A stretch of DNA of 64,000 nucleotides from Bosea sp. (in: a-proteobacteria) (GCA_023910605.1 JAAVVV010000001.1:610698-674697), one strand, 5' to 3'. Shown: positions 1 to 8,841, counted from the first letter of the stretch. The notes: generated by a model not told the origin, from the letters alone. Numbers and translations: made by a program.

Positions 1-1
1 G

Positions 2-289
2 CGCATGACCACGTCGTCGACCTGCGAGAGCAGGCTGTTCATCGACGTGCAGCCGGTAGGCGCCGGTTTTCCCGCCGCCCAGGCCGCCAGCATGATCTCG
101 GCCCGCACCATCAACGCCGCCTCCTTCATGATGCGCCCGGTGGCTGAGAAGGAAGTTGCGGTCGTCCGCGTGGCCTACACGATGCCGGTGTTTTCGCCGG
201 GCTTTTTCGGCCAACTCGCGCGGCTGAACACGGGCGAGAACGTGGTCCAGGCCGTGGTGGCGTTCAAGGCCGAACCTTACTCGTCATGA
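2..289 (+). CDS. TadE/TadG-like minor pilin, C-terminal part (5' end outside window)
   Basis: This is the C-terminal ~95 residues of a protein whose start lies upstream of the window, since the frame is open to the left edge. The visible part ends in a beta-rich stretch (VVQAVVAFKAEPY) resembling the tails of TadE/TadG-family pseudopilins of the Tad (Flp) pilus. The next gene, 19 bp downstream, has a clear TadE N-terminus, and such minor pilins normally come in pairs. The family assignment rests mostly on that neighbour. It would be inner-membrane anchored with a periplasmic domain. Confidence 0.5.
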   Translation, partial: RMTTSSTCESRLFIDVQPVGAGFPAAQAASMISARTINAASFMMRPVAEKEVAVVRVAYTMPVFSPGFFGQLARLNTGENVVQAVVAFKAEPYSS

Positions 290-308
290 GAATGTGAGAG
301 CGCGCCCC

Positions 309-923
309 ATGAGTGCCCCCGATTTGCCTGCCCGCCGCCGCGTGCCGAGCCTGCGCAAGGATGAGCGCGGCGTGGCGGCAGTGGAATTCGCTTTCGTCGC
401 CCCCATCATGCTCGCCCTGCTGGTCGGTCTCGTCGATATCAGCAGCGCGCTCTCGATGAAATGGCGCGTGGTTCAGCTCAACAGGACGCTCGCTGACCTG
501 ACCTCGCAGAGCAACTCGCTGACCACCGCCCAGATCGACAACATCTTCACCGCCAGCGCCGTTGTGCTGTCGCCCTACAACGGCAAGCTGCCGCGCATGG
601 AGATTTCCAGCGTTGTGGTGGGCACGGACCGCAAGGCCCGCGTCTGCTGGAGCGAGGCCCGTGAGGACGGCAAGCCGGGAACGCTGCTCAAGACCGTGGC
701 CGGGCTCACCAAGGGCACGATCGTGCCGCTGCCCAATAACGACATGGCGGTGCCGACCTATTCCTACATCGTCGCCACGACGAAGCTGGACTTTGGCGGC
801 AACCTCACGCCCAGTTTCCAGATAAGCTCCAAGCCGATGTTTTTCCGGCCGCGAGCCGGCAATACCACCACCAATTCCCAACAGGTCGAGCGCAGCGGCC
901 AGCCGGTATGCGCCGCGACCTGA
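309..923 (+). CDS. TadE-family pilus assembly protein
   Basis: A 204-residue protein. Residues about 18-46 form the typical TadE start: a charged segment (RKDERGVAAVEFAFVAPIM) followed by one hydrophobic helix, then a Ser/Thr-rich periplasmic domain. The conserved Gly-Val-Ala-Ala-Val-Glu-Phe motif is the prepilin-peptidase-like signature of TadE/TadG minor pilins of the Flp/Tad adhesion pilus. I chose ATG 309 because a purine-rich GAGAG lies about 9 nt upstream; GTG 294 in the same frame is an alternative. It follows the other pilin-like gene closely and is probably in one operon with it. Confidence 0.75.
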   Translation: MSAPDLPARRRVPSLRKDERGVAAVEFAFVAPIMLALLVGLVDISSALSMKWRVVQLNRTLADLTSQSNSLTTAQIDNIFTASAVVLSPYNGKLPRMEISSVVVGTDRKARVCWSEAREDGKPGTLLKTVAGLTKGTIVPLPNNDMAVPTYSYIVATTKLDFGGNLTPSFQISSKPMFFRPRAGNTTTNSQQVERSGQPVCAAT

Positions 924-1037
924 GGCTGCGACAGGCCTCTTTCCCGCAGGCATGACAGTGCGGCGGCGCAGCTCCAGGCAGCGCAGAAGCCATGATGTGG
1001 CTTGCGCGCGCGCGCCGGAGCGCGCAAGGGATCGTCG

Positions 1038-2249
1038 ATGAACGATCAAATCCCCGCCAGCCTCGCCGCCGCGCCGCGCCTCCCCTTGCCCCACGCCACT
1101 GCCGAGGCAGGGTTCGGCGTGTACCTGCACTGGCCCTTCTGCGCCGCCAAATGCCCCTATTGCGACTTCAACAGCCATGTCCGCCATCACCAGCCGGATG
1201 AAGCGGCCTATGTCGCCGCCTTCCGGCGCGAGATCGCCCATCGCGCCGCACTGACGCCCGGGCGCACGGTTTCGTCCATCTTCATCGGCGGGGGCACGCC
1301 GTCGCTGATGCAGCCTGCCACCGTGGCGGCGCTGCTCGATGCCGTGGCCGGAGCCTGGCCCACCGCCTCCGATGTCGAGGTCACGCTCGAGGCGAACCCG
1401 ACCAGCGTCGATGCCGGCCGCTTCGCCGGCTATCGCGCCGCTGGCGTCAACCGCGTCTCGCTTGGCGTGCAGGCCCTCAACGACCGCGACCTCAAGGCGC
1501 TGGGCCGGCTTCACAGCGCCGAGGAGGCTCTGGCCGCGGTCGATGTCGCGGCCCGGCATTTTGCGCGCATGTCCTTTGACCTGATCTATGCCCGCTCGCC
1601 CGAGCAGAGCGTCGCCGAATGGCGCGCCGAGCTTGGCGGCGCCCTTGAGCGGGCCGTCGAGCACCTGTCGCTCTATCAGCTCACCATCGAGCCGGGCACG
1701 GCCTTCCACGCCCTGCGCGCCGCCGGCAAGCTCGCGGTTCCGGACGAGGACCACGCCCGCGCCCTGTTCGAGGCGACGCAGGCGCTGTGCGAGGCCCGCG
1801 GCTTCCCGGCCTACGAGATCTCGAACCATGCAAGGCCCGGCGCCGAGTGCCGCCACAACCTCGTCTACTGGCGCTATGGCGAATATGCGGGCATCGGCCC
1901 TGGCGCGCATGGCCGTCTGGTGATCGATGGCGTGCGCCGCGCGCAGTCCACCGAAAAGCACCCGGAGAACTGGCTGGCGCGTGTGCTGAGCGAGGGCTCG
2001 GCCCTGGTCGAGGACGAGGCGCTGGATGCCGAGGCTGCCGGAGACGAGTTCCTGCTCATGGGGCTACGCCTCGCCGAAGGCATCGATCCGGCGATGTACC
2101 GGGCGCTGTCCCGCCGCGATTTGTCCGAGGCGCGGCTCGCGTCGCTGATCGAGGATGGGCTGGTGTCGCTGCGCCCCGGCGGCCGCATCGCCGCCACCCC
2201 CGATGGCGCGCTCGTGCTTGACGCAGTGGTCGCCGACCTCGCCGCCTGA
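1038..2249 (+). CDS. hemW: Radical SAM heme chaperone HemW (coproporphyrinogen oxidase-like)
   Basis: A 403-residue protein with the radical-SAM cluster motif C35-x3-C39-x2-C42 in the HemW context CPYCDFNSH, followed by GGGTPS (SAM-binding glycine loop) and the family's EANPTS segment. HemW proteins bind heme and deliver it to target proteins; they were long misannotated as oxygen-independent coproporphyrinogen oxidase (HemN). ATG 1038 is preferred over upstream in-frame starts because a purine-rich AAGGGA precedes it at a proper distance. The length agrees with the family (about 380-400). The gene ends directly at a 7-bp tandem repeat. Confidence 0.9.
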   Translation: MNDQIPASLAAAPRLPLPHATAEAGFGVYLHWPFCAAKCPYCDFNSHVRHHQPDEAAYVAAFRREIAHRAALTPGRTVSSIFIGGGTPSLMQPATVAALLDAVAGAWPTASDVEVTLEANPTSVDAGRFAGYRAAGVNRVSLGVQALNDRDLKALGRLHSAEEALAAVDVAARHFARMSFDLIYARSPEQSVAEWRAELGGALERAVEHLSLYQLTIEPGTAFHALRAAGKLAVPDEDHARALFEATQALCEARGFPAYEISNHARPGAECRHNLVYWRYGEYAGIGPGAHGRLVIDGVRRAQSTEKHPENWLARVLSEGSALVEDEALDAEAAGDEFLLMGLRLAEGIDPAMYRALSRRDLSEARLASLIEDGLVSLRPGGRIAATPDGALVLDAVVADLAA

Positions 2250-2291
2250 GGGGCGAGGGGCGAGGGGCGAGGGGCGAGGGGCGAGGGGCGA
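2250..2291. repeat. 7-bp tandem repeat, six copies
   Basis: Six perfect head-to-tail copies of GGGGCGA begin immediately after the hemW stop codon and stop six bases before the end of the convergent lipoprotein gene. The array fills the whole intergenic gap. It looks like a slippage-generated microsatellite; copy number may vary between strains. No terminator hairpin is visible here. Confidence 0.9.
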
Positions 2292-2297
2292 GGGGGC

Positions 2298-3512
2298 TCA
2301 GGCGCTGCGGCCGAACTCGCGCGGGGCCGCGTTCACCGTCACGGCGGTGCCGTTGCGCACCTCCTGCACCGCGAGGCCGCGCTCGATCATCCCGTCCGGC
2401 CGGAAGCGGAACAGCCCGTCCACACCCTCGAAGCCCGCAGCATTGGTGAGCACCTGCTCCGAGAAGCGCTGCGCGCCCTGCTGGCGCGCCAGCGCCGCCA
2501 CCAGCGTCACGGCCGTGTAGGCGAGCGAGGCGATGCGCGTGGGCGCGGCGCCGAAGCGGGCGAGGTAGCGCTGGGCGAAGGCATTGAAGCCCCCTGCATC
2601 GGGCGCGGCGAACCAGCCGCCCTGCAACTGCGCCACGCGGAAGGCACGCGCATCGTTCCAGATGCCGGTGCCGAGCAGCCGCACGCGCTGCGTGTTGAGC
2701 CCGGCCGCTTCAAGCGCCGCGCCGATCGCCGGCAGCGTGTCGGCGGTTTCGGGCAAGAACAGGCTGTCAATCTGCGCCAGCGCCGGGGTCAGACGCGTCA
2801 CGGCCTCCTGCATCCGGCCCTGATCGAGCGCGAAGCGTTCGATGGCCACGACCCTGAGCCCGCGCTGGGCGGCGGTCTGCTGGAAGGCGGCCTCGACCAC
2901 CCGGCCATAGGCGGTATCGGGGATCAGTGCGGCAAAGGAGCGTCGCCGCTGCTGCGCGGCATAGCCCATCACGCGCTGCACCTCGAGTTCGGCGACGAAC
3001 GACATCAGGTAGACGCCGGGCGCCGCCACGGAGGCGTCGGTCGAAAACGCGATGACCGGCCTCCCCGCCGGCCGCGCCACCGAGGCCACGGCCTGCACCG
3101 CGGGCGCGAAGAGCGGCCCGATGATGATTTCCGCCCCTTCGGCCAGCGCCTCCTGCGCGGCGGTGCGCGCATCATCGGCCGAGCCCTTGTCGTCCTTGAC
3201 GATGAGCCGGATGTTGGGGTTCTGGAATTCGGCCAGCGCCATCTCGGCGGCCTTGCGCAGCGCGTTGCCTGCGACCCCGCCCTGGCCGCCTGCCGTCAGC
3301 GGCACGATGAGCGCCACGGGCACGCCGCCAGCCGCGCCGGGCTGGGCCGGGGCAGGCCCGGGACCTCGCGCCCCGCCGGGGCCGCGCGCCTCGTCGGTGC
3401 CGAACCCGGGCATTCCGCCCATGCAGGCGCCGAGCCCGGTGGAGAGCGCCGTGACGCCGAGAAGCTTCAGGCCGGCGCGGCGGGTGGGATGGAAATCGGA
3501 CAAGACGCGCAT
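2298..3512 (-). CDS. LpoA-like penicillin-binding protein activator / periplasmic binding lipoprotein
   Basis: A 404-residue exported lipoprotein. Residues about 8-28 carry a twin-arginine-like signal (TRRAGLKLLG) ending in the lipobox LGAC. A Gly/Pro/Ala-rich linker follows, then a type-1 periplasmic binding fold (Peripla_BP_6), with VALIVPLTA at its start. It is encoded divergently from rsmI and yraN, the same neighbours that lpoA (yraM) has in Escherichia coli, so the best call is the penicillin-binding protein activator family rather than an amino-acid receptor. The start ATG at 3512 places the signal at the N-terminus; an in-frame ATG at 3518 is equally possible. Confidence 0.75.
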   Translation of the reverse strand: MRVLSDFHPTRRAGLKLLGVTALSTGLGACMGGMPGFGTDEARGPGGARGPGPAPAQPGAAGGVPVALIVPLTAGGQGGVAGNALRKAAEMALAEFQNPNIRLIVKDDKGSADDARTAAQEALAEGAEIIIGPLFAPAVQAVASVARPAGRPVIAFSTDASVAAPGVYLMSFVAELEVQRVMGYAAQQRRRSFAALIPDTAYGRVVEAAFQQTAAQRGLRVVAIERFALDQGRMQEAVTRLTPALAQIDSLFLPETADTLPAIGAALEAAGLNTQRVRLLGTGIWNDARAFRVAQLQGGWFAAPDAGGFNAFAQRYLARFGAAPTRIASLAYTAVTLVAALARQQGAQRFSEQVLTNAAGFEGVDGLFRFRPDGMIERGLAVQEVRNGTAVTVNAAPREFGRSA

Positions 3513-3707
3513 CCTCATGCACAAGGTTTGGTGAATCATACCAAGCTTTGGCTTCAGTTGACAGCGCCTTCTCGACAAAAACCCTTCCCTAACAACCTGT
3601 TAATGATTGTTGCGCGGCGGGGTCGATCCATGGCCGCTGCTGCGCGCCGCCGGGCTGGCCTTGCGCGGCGGAACATGGCACCTCTGGCGCATGGACAGAC
3701 GCCCCCA

Positions 3708-4610
3708 ATGAGCCGCGACGATCACGCCCTGCGCAGCTTCACCGCTTTCGGCATCAAGGCCGAGGCGGAGCCGCTTGGCCCCGGCCTGCATGTCGTCGCC
3801 ACGCCGATCGGCAACCTCAGGGACATCACCCTGCGCGCGCTGGCCACGCTCGCGGCCGCCGACATGATCCTCGCGGAGGATACGCGCGTGACCAAGGTGC
3901 TGCTCGCGCATTACGGCATCACCGCGCCGCTGATGGCCTATCACGAGCACAATGCCGAGGAGATGCGCCCCAAAGTGCTGGCGCGCCTGGCGAGCGGGGC
4001 CCGCCTCGCCTTGGTCTCGGACGCCGGCACGCCGCTGGTGTCGGACCCTGGCTATCGGCTCGTCGAGGATGCGGTGAAGGCGGGCTATCCGGTCACCGGC
4101 GCGCCCGGTCCCTCGGCGGTGCTGGCTGCGCTGGTGGTGGCGGGCCTGCCCACGGATCGCTTCTTCTTCGAGGGCTTCCTGCCCCCGCGCGGGGCGGCAA
4201 GGCGGGCGCGGCTGACCGAGCTTGGCGCGATCGCGGCCACCATCGTGCTGTTCGAATCGCCCCGCCGCCTTGCCGAGACCCTTCAGGACGCCGCCGCCAT
4301 GCTGGGGCCGCGCCCTGCGGCGGTGGCGCGCGAGTTGACCAAACTGCACGAGACGGTGCGGCGCGGCACGCTCGTTGAGCTGGCGGCTTTGTATGAGGCG
4401 GGCGAGACCGCGCGCGGCGAGATCGTGCTGCTGATCGGCGCGGGCGAGCCGGCTGGGTCGGCGCAAGCGGAGGACGCGGTGGACGCCGCCCTGAAGGCGG
4501 CGCTGGCCACGCTCTCGCTCAAGGAGGCGGTGGCCCAGGTCACGGCCTCCAGCGGCCAGCCGCGGCGCAAGGTCTATGCCCGCGCCCTCGAGCTGACGCG
4601 CCGGCCCTGA
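3708..4610 (+). CDS. rsmI: 16S rRNA (cytidine-1402-2'-O)-methyltransferase RsmI
   Basis: A 300-residue SAM-dependent tetrapyrrole-methylase-fold enzyme. Landmarks are LHVVATPIGNLRDITLRA near residue 26, EDTRVT, and SDAGTPLVSDPG, all diagnostic of RsmI, which 2'-O-methylates C1402 in the decoding centre of 16S rRNA. The open frame extends upstream to 3489, but that part overlaps the divergent lipoprotein promoter and is not family-like. ATG 3708 gives the usual length. It is followed after 6 bp by yraN, a conserved pairing. Confidence 0.92.
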   Translation: MSRDDHALRSFTAFGIKAEAEPLGPGLHVVATPIGNLRDITLRALATLAAADMILAEDTRVTKVLLAHYGITAPLMAYHEHNAEEMRPKVLARLASGARLALVSDAGTPLVSDPGYRLVEDAVKAGYPVTGAPGPSAVLAALVVAGLPTDRFFFEGFLPPRGAARRARLTELGAIAATIVLFESPRRLAETLQDAAAMLGPRPAAVARELTKLHETVRRGTLVELAALYEAGETARGEIVLLIGAGEPAGSAQAEDAVDAALKAALATLSLKEAVAQVTASSGQPRRKVYARALELTRRP

Positions 4611-4616
4611 GCCGCC

Positions 4617-4997
4617 ATGCCGCCCGATCGCAGCGCCCGCGCAAAAGGTTCGGTCGCCAGCGGCCTCAGCGCCGAGCGGATGGCGCTGTGCGCGCTCGCG
4701 CTCAAGGGCTACAGGCCGCTGGCACGGCGCTTCGGCGGCAAGGGCGGGGAGATCGACCTCATCGTCAAGCGCGGCCGCACCATCGCCTTCGTCGAGGTCA
4801 AGGCCCGGATACAGATTGATGATGCCGTGACCGCCATCACCCCGGCCAAGCTTGCGCTGATGCATCGCCGCATTGGCGATTGGCGCGCGCGCAATCCCTG
4901 GGCCGCCGGCTGCGTGCTGCGCATCGACGCGGTGTTCGTCGGCAAAGGCAGCTGGCCCCGCCACGTCGCCGCCGTCGCGCCGCTGGACCTGCTTTGA
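4617..4997 (+). CDS. yraN: YraN family protein (UPF0102, nuclease-fold)
   Basis: A 126-residue protein of the UPF0102 family, a small restriction-endonuclease-like fold of unknown substrate. The signature GEIDLIVKRGRTIAFVEVKAR (about residues 42-62) contains the acidic and lysine residues (E...D...EVK) of a PD-(D/E)xK-type active site. The gene starts 6 bp after rsmI and is almost certainly cotranscribed with it. The biological function is not established for the family. Confidence 0.88.
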   Translation: MPPDRSARAKGSVASGLSAERMALCALALKGYRPLARRFGGKGGEIDLIVKRGRTIAFVEVKARIQIDDAVTAITPAKLALMHRRIGDWRARNPWAAGCVLRIDAVFVGKGSWPRHVAAVAPLDLL

Positions 4998-5077
4998 CCG
5001 GGCTTGCGCTGGAGGCCCCGGCGCGCCGATAAGGGCGGCCGAGCCCCGCCTGCCTCCCTAGCTTCAGGAACACGCCC

Positions 5078-6022
5078 ATGAGCCTCACCGTCGCCGTGCA
5101 GATGGACCCGATCGAGCGCATCCGCATCGCGGGCGACTCGACCTTCGCCCTGATGCTGGAGGCGCAGGCGCGCGGACACCGCCTTTTCACCTACACGCCT
5201 GACCGGCTCTCGATGCGCGGCGCCACGGTGACGGCGGTCGGCCGGCCCTCAACGGTGCGCGATGTCGAGGGCGATCATGTCACGCTCGGCCCCGAGGAGC
5301 GGCTTGATCTGGGCGCCGACGCCGATGTGGTGCTGCTCAGGCAGGACCCGCCCTTCGACATGGGCTATGTCACCACCACGCATCTGCTCGAACGCATCCA
5401 TCCGAAGACGCTTGTGGTCAACGATCCCGCCCATGTGCGCAACGCGCCGGAGAAGATCTTCGTCACCGAGTTCCCCGATCTCATGCCGCCCACGCTCATC
5501 ACCCGCGACAAGGCCGAGATCGAGGCCTTCCGGGCCGAGTTCGGCGACATCGTGATGAAGCCGCTTTATGGCAATGGCGGCGCGGCCGTGTTCAAGGTGG
5601 GTGCGATCGACCCGAATTTCGGCTCGCTCTACGATCTTTTCGCCCAGATGTTCCGCGAGCCCTGGGTGGTGCAGCGCTTCCTGCCCAAGGTCACGGAAGG
5701 GGACAAGCGCATCATCCTGATCGATGGCGTGGCGGCTGGCGCGATCAACCGCGTGCCGGCCGAGAACGACATCCGCTCCAACATGGTGCGTGGCGGGGCC
5801 GCCCGGCCCACTGACCTTTCGGCCCGCGAGCGCGAGATCTGCGAGCGCATCGGCCCGGCGCTGAAGGCCCGCGGCCTGATCTTCGTCGGCATCGACGTGA
5901 TCGACGGCAACCTCACCGAAATCAACGTCACCTCCCCCACAGGGCTGAGGGCGATCAAGCGCCTGGGCGGCCCGGACCTCGCCGTGGATGTGTGGAACGC
6001 GATCGAGGGGAAGATTGGGTGA
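5078..6022 (+). CDS. gshB: Glutathione synthetase
   Basis: A 314-residue ATP-grasp ligase that joins gamma-glutamylcysteine and glycine to make glutathione in the cytoplasm. The N-terminus ([23 protein letters not shown]) and the segment [18 protein letters not shown] are classic GshB. The ATP-grasp core includes [13 protein letters not shown], and the C-terminal metal-binding strand reads EINVTSPTG. Length and start match the family exactly. The gene lies 80 bp after yraN and is the last housekeeping gene before the accessory island. Confidence 0.95.
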   Translation: MSLTVAVQMDPIERIRIAGDSTFALMLEAQARGHRLFTYTPDRLSMRGATVTAVGRPSTVRDVEGDHVTLGPEERLDLGADADVVLLRQDPPFDMGYVTTTHLLERIHPKTLVVNDPAHVRNAPEKIFVTEFPDLMPPTLITRDKAEIEAFRAEFGDIVMKPLYGNGGAAVFKVGAIDPNFGSLYDLFAQMFREPWVVQRFLPKVTEGDKRIILIDGVAAGAINRVPAENDIRSNMVRGGAARPTDLSAREREICERIGPALKARGLIFVGIDVIDGNLTEINVTSPTGLRAIKRLGGPDLAVDVWNAIEGKIG

Positions 6023-6265
6023 AGGGAGGGCTGAAAGGTGGGCTGAAGGAAGAACTGCGCCCCGTTTTCGCCGCCCATACGTCAATGCCCGGTCTCCGAG
6101 AGCGGAGATGTTCACGCCCAGATGACGGGTCGGTTTCGCACCCTCTGTGGTCGCCCATGGCAAACGCACTCCATCAGCGAAACACGCACCAGACTTACGC
6201 AGCAGAAAATCCTGATTTGCAGGGGTGTTTGCAGAGGCGTTTGGGTCTGTTGCATGATTTTTGAA
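6023..6265. other. Intergenic junction between core block and accessory island
   Basis: About 240 bp without a convincing gene. Base composition falls here from the strongly GC-rich gshB toward mixed sequence, and the stretch ends in the 18-bp repeat found again downstream of the lysR gene. Short open frames in this interval lack family similarity and ribosome-binding sites. I interpret it as the island boundary; no tRNA or integrase site was recognised. Confidence 0.5.
6247..6264 (+). repeat. 18-bp direct repeat, copy 1
   Basis: CTGTTGCATGATTTTTGA lies 1 bp from the stop codon of the ridA gene. It matches positions 8824-8841 in 17 of 18 bases in the same orientation. The preceding bases make GGGTCTGTTGCA, which resembles remembered terminal inverted repeats of IS6-family elements (GG..CTGTTGCA), but no transposase of that family is present. 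Confidence 0.7.
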
Positions 6266-6655
6266 TCACCCGCCACGAGCGGCGATGGCTTCGATCTCGA
6301 TTAGGTAGCCATGGTGAAGCTCGGGCACGGGAACGACGCTTCGGGCAGGTTTTGCGCTCCCAAGAGCTTCGGCATAAAGGCTGTCGAAAGCGGGCCAGTT
6401 CTCGATACCCACTATGTAGACCGTCATCCGCAGGACGTGCTCAGGGCCGCACCCCGCCTCCGACAAGGGGCCGAGCACGTTGACCAGCGCCTGCCGGGCT
6501 TGGGCCTCAAAGGGCTGATCGACGGTGTGAGTGCCGTCGCTCCGGATAGGGAGCTGGCCCGATACGAAGATCAGCCCTGCCCATTTGGTAGCCTGCGAGT
6601 AGTGGCCAGCCGGGACCGGCGCGGCGTTCGTTGTGACGTATTCGATCGTGGCCAT
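6266..6655 (-). CDS. RidA family enamine/imine deaminase
   Basis: A 129-residue RidA (YjgF/YER057c/UK114) protein. The core reads GHYSQATKWAGLIFVSGQLPI, with the later residues A-K-P-A-R-S-V-V-P-V-P containing the arginine expected to bind the substrate carboxylate. RidA hydrolyses reactive 2-aminoacrylate-type enamines released by PLP enzymes. It starts 9 bp downstream of a PLP-dependent D-amino-acid lyase gene on the same strand, which gives it an obvious partner producing such enamines. ATG 6655 gives the usual ~130-residue length. Confidence 0.88.
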   Translation of the reverse strand: MATIEYVTTNAAPVPAGHYSQATKWAGLIFVSGQLPIRSDGTHTVDQPFEAQARQALVNVLGPLSEAGCGPEHVLRMTVYIVGIENWPAFDSLYAEALGSAKPARSVVPVPELHHGYLIEIEAIAARGG

Positions 6656-6663
6656 GACGCGTC

Positions 6664-7812
6664 TCACCATCCGTTGGTGCGCGACCAAACCGCCCCTACC
6701 TGACCGGCGGCGTTCAGGACGTGGTAACGGTCATAGTGGGCGCTGGTCGCGCAAGCGTGATTGGGAAGGATGCGCACCCGCGCTCCGATCGGCAGATATG
6801 GCAGGCTTCCGACCTCCCCCTTCCGTATTGCGAGGATGCCATGCTCCTGATTTACGCCAGCCACGATCAAGCCGGGATAAGGAGTGCCGGAAAGGTCGCA
6901 CACGACGCCATAGCCCTGATCCACTGCCTGTTTGGCGGTCCCCCGATCATGCGACATCGCCATCCACCCGGCATCCGTCATGATCCAGCCCTTGGCGCGC
7001 TGGTGCCCGATGATGGTGGCAAGGACCGAAACCGCGATATCCCCGACGTCAACCGAACTGACGCCTGCCTGATAGAGATCGCCGAGCATAAACACCCCAG
7101 CCCGCACTTCGGTCACGCCAGTCAGGTCGCGGGTGTAGCGGGCGGTCGGCGTAGAGCCCACGCTGACTATGGGGCAGGGAAGACCGGCAGCCCGGAGTAC
7201 TTCGGCAGCCGTCACCGCAGCGGCGCGCTCGGCCTCGGCTACGTGGGCAATCGCTGCCGGATTGGTTAGTGCGTAGCTGTCGCCGGCATGGAGCAATACG
7301 CCGCGAAGGGTGGCCCCGCCTCGGGTCAGGTTTTCGCCGATCGCCACGAGGGTCGCCGCGTCGTCCGGTTGGACGCCGGAGCGGTGGCCATCTGCATCAA
7401 CCTCGATCAGCACGGGAATGGCTTCCCCGGTTTGCCCGACATGCGACGCGACCGCCTCGGCCTGTTCTATGCTGTCCAGAATGATCGCAAGATCGACGCC
7501 GCCTGCCCGGATGGCCGAAACGCGAGGAAGTTTTGCGGGCGCGATCCCAACGCCATAGATGAGGTCCCGCACGCCGCTCTCGGCGAAATATTCAGCTTCG
7601 TGGAGCGTCGATACCATGGCAGGCCCTGCGGGGCCGTTCATGGCGATGCGGGCGATCTCCCGGGATTTTGCGCTCTTCAGGTGTGGGCGGAACTTAGCCC
7701 CGAGGCCTTCAATGTGAGTTCGCATCCGCTTGACGTTAGCCTGCAACTTCGCCTCATCGAGAATCAGTGAGGGTGTGTCGAGGGTTTCAAGGGGCTTGGG
7801 CTCTTGCAGCAT
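6664..7812 (-). CDS. DSD1-type D-serine dehydratase / D-threonine aldolase family PLP enzyme
   Basis: A 382-residue fold-type III PLP enzyme (alanine racemase N-terminal barrel plus D-serine-dehydratase-like C-terminal domain). FRPHLKSAKS (about residues 42-51) carries the PLP-binding lysine. GVLLHAGDSY and the VGSTPT phosphate loop follow. A C-terminal PNHACAT holds the His and Cys that bind zinc in eukaryotic-type D-serine dehydratase. Products would be an enamine/oxoacid or glycine plus aldehyde. Its partner is the downstream ridA, and it is divergent from a LysR regulator gene. The exact substrate cannot be read from sequence; D-serine, D-threonine or 3-hydroxyaspartate are candidates. 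Confidence 0.82.
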   Translation of the reverse strand: MLQEPKPLETLDTPSLILDEAKLQANVKRMRTHIEGLGAKFRPHLKSAKSREIARIAMNGPAGPAMVSTLHEAEYFAESGVRDLIYGVGIAPAKLPRVSAIRAGGVDLAIILDSIEQAEAVASHVGQTGEAIPVLIEVDADGHRSGVQPDDAATLVAIGENLTRGGATLRGVLLHAGDSYALTNPAAIAHVAEAERAAAVTAAEVLRAAGLPCPIVSVGSTPTARYTRDLTGVTEVRAGVFMLGDLYQAGVSSVDVGDIAVSVLATIIGHQRAKGWIMTDAGWMAMSHDRGTAKQAVDQGYGVVCDLSGTPYPGLIVAGVNQEHGILAIRKGEVGSLPYLPIGARVRILPNHACATSAHYDRYHVLNAAGQVGAVWSRTNGW

Positions 7813-7905
7813 GATGTGTCTCCCGGCTCTCACCTCCTGACTAATCACCGAACTAACGCCAGTAGCTATTAACAATCTTCGTATTTCGTATTAACATCCG
7901 ACTTA
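7813..7905. promoter_or_regulatory. Shared divergent promoter region of the D-amino-acid lyase and lysR genes
   Basis: This 93-bp gap separates two divergent genes, the standard arrangement for a LysR regulator and its target. It is AT-rich compared with its surroundings (TTCGTATTTCGTATTAACA near 7878-7896). On the minus strand GGAGGTGAG lies shortly before the lyase start at 7812. A LysR T-N11-A box is likely, but I cannot single one out with confidence. Confidence 0.5.
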
Positions 7906-8841
7906 ATGATCGGGACCGATGACCTCCGTTTTTTCATTGCCATAGCGGCCGCCCAATCCCTTGCGGGAGCGGCGCGGGACCTTAGTGTTTCGCCACCCGC
8001 AGTAACGCAGAGGTTGCGGGGGCTGGAAGAGCGCCTCGGCGTCCATCTGGTGAATCGCGCGGGTCGCCAACTCACCCTGACGGATGAGGGTGAACTGCTG
8101 GCGGAACGAGGGCGGGAGGTGCTTGCCTCCATTAATGAGCTCGGCGACGCCCTCGCTGACCGGCGGGGCCAAGTGGTTGGGCATCTGCGGGTGATCGCGC
8201 CCTTGGGATTTGGCCGCCGTTACGTGGCCCCGGTCGCGGCCGCTTTTCAAGCCGAACATCCAAAGGTCAAAATCGACGTGCTGCTGTCGGATCGAATCGG
8301 GCGGGCCCCGGACAACACATGGGACCTTGCCATTCATGTCGGAGAAACCGGAGACGCGACCCCCCACTTGATCGTCAGCACTCTCGCTCCGAATGAAAGA
8401 ATAGCCTGCGCCTCGCCCGTCTACCTCGCCAGGCATGGTGCGCCCACAGAGCCGCGCGATCTGCGCCAGCATACGTGCATCACCCTACGTGAGAATGATG
8501 AGGATGTGGCGCTCTGGCGGTTCCGGTCCCGTAAGGGGGGAGGCGAGGAGCGGGTACGGATCGAGCCGCACTTGTCGAGCAACGATGGCGGGGTCGTGCG
8601 CGGATGGGCGTTAGCCGCTCGAGGGGTGATCGTACGATCGGAATGGGATGTGGCCGATGATCTGAGGGAAGGCCGCTTGATCCGTGTCCTGAACAGCTAC
8701 GACCTGCCAGCGGCGCCCGTCGTGGCCCTTATGGGATCGCGACGGCAGGCTCGCGCTGCACGGACCGGACGTTTTCTGGATGCGCTTCGGGCCACCTTGG
8801 ACCCCGCACCTTGGCGCTCCAAGCTGTTGCATGATTCTTGA
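7906..8841 (+). CDS. LysR family transcriptional regulator
   Basis: A 311-residue LysR-type regulator. Residues about 5-63 form the winged helix-turn-helix (DLRFFIAIAAAQSLAGAARDL, then SPPAVTQRLRGLEERLGVHL), followed by the linker helix and a LysR substrate-binding domain. It is divergent from the D-amino-acid lyase/ridA pair and presumably activates that pair in response to its substrate. The last codons (leading to KLLHDS-stop) lie inside the second copy of the 18-bp repeat, so the extreme C-terminus may have been supplied by the repeat itself. Confidence 0.9.
   Translation: MIGTDDLRFFIAIAAAQSLAGAARDLSVSPPAVTQRLRGLEERLGVHLVNRAGRQLTLTDEGELLAERGREVLASINELGDALADRRGQVVGHLRVIAPLGFGRRYVAPVAAAFQAEHPKVKIDVLLSDRIGRAPDNTWDLAIHVGETGDATPHLIVSTLAPNERIACASPVYLARHGAPTEPRDLRQHTCITLRENDEDVALWRFRSRKGGGEERVRIEPHLSSNDGGVVRGWALAARGVIVRSEWDVADDLREGRLIRVLNSYDLPAAPVVALMGSRRQARAARTGRFLDALRATLDPAPWRSKLLHDS
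8824..8841 (+). repeat. 18-bp direct repeat, copy 2
   Basis: CTGTTGCATGATTCTTGA differs from the copy at 6247-6264 at one base and is in the same orientation. The two copies enclose the complete ridA / lyase / lysR module. This copy provides the lysR stop codon. Confidence 0.7.

Noticed and set aside
264..1961. Long open frame on the minus strand opposite hemW
   Set aside because: High-GC DNA leaves antisense frames open. The translation is low-complexity Arg/Gly/His-rich with no domain, while hemW on the plus strand is unmistakable.
6023..6246. Small plus-strand ORFs between gshB and the first 18-bp repeat
   Set aside because: No ribosome-binding site, no coding bias and no protein family resemblance.
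7909..7920. ATCGG-GA-CCGAT inverted repeat at the lysR start as an operator
   Set aside because: It lies inside the coding sequence just after the start codon, the arms are only 5 bp, and it lacks the T-N11-A form expected for LysR sites.
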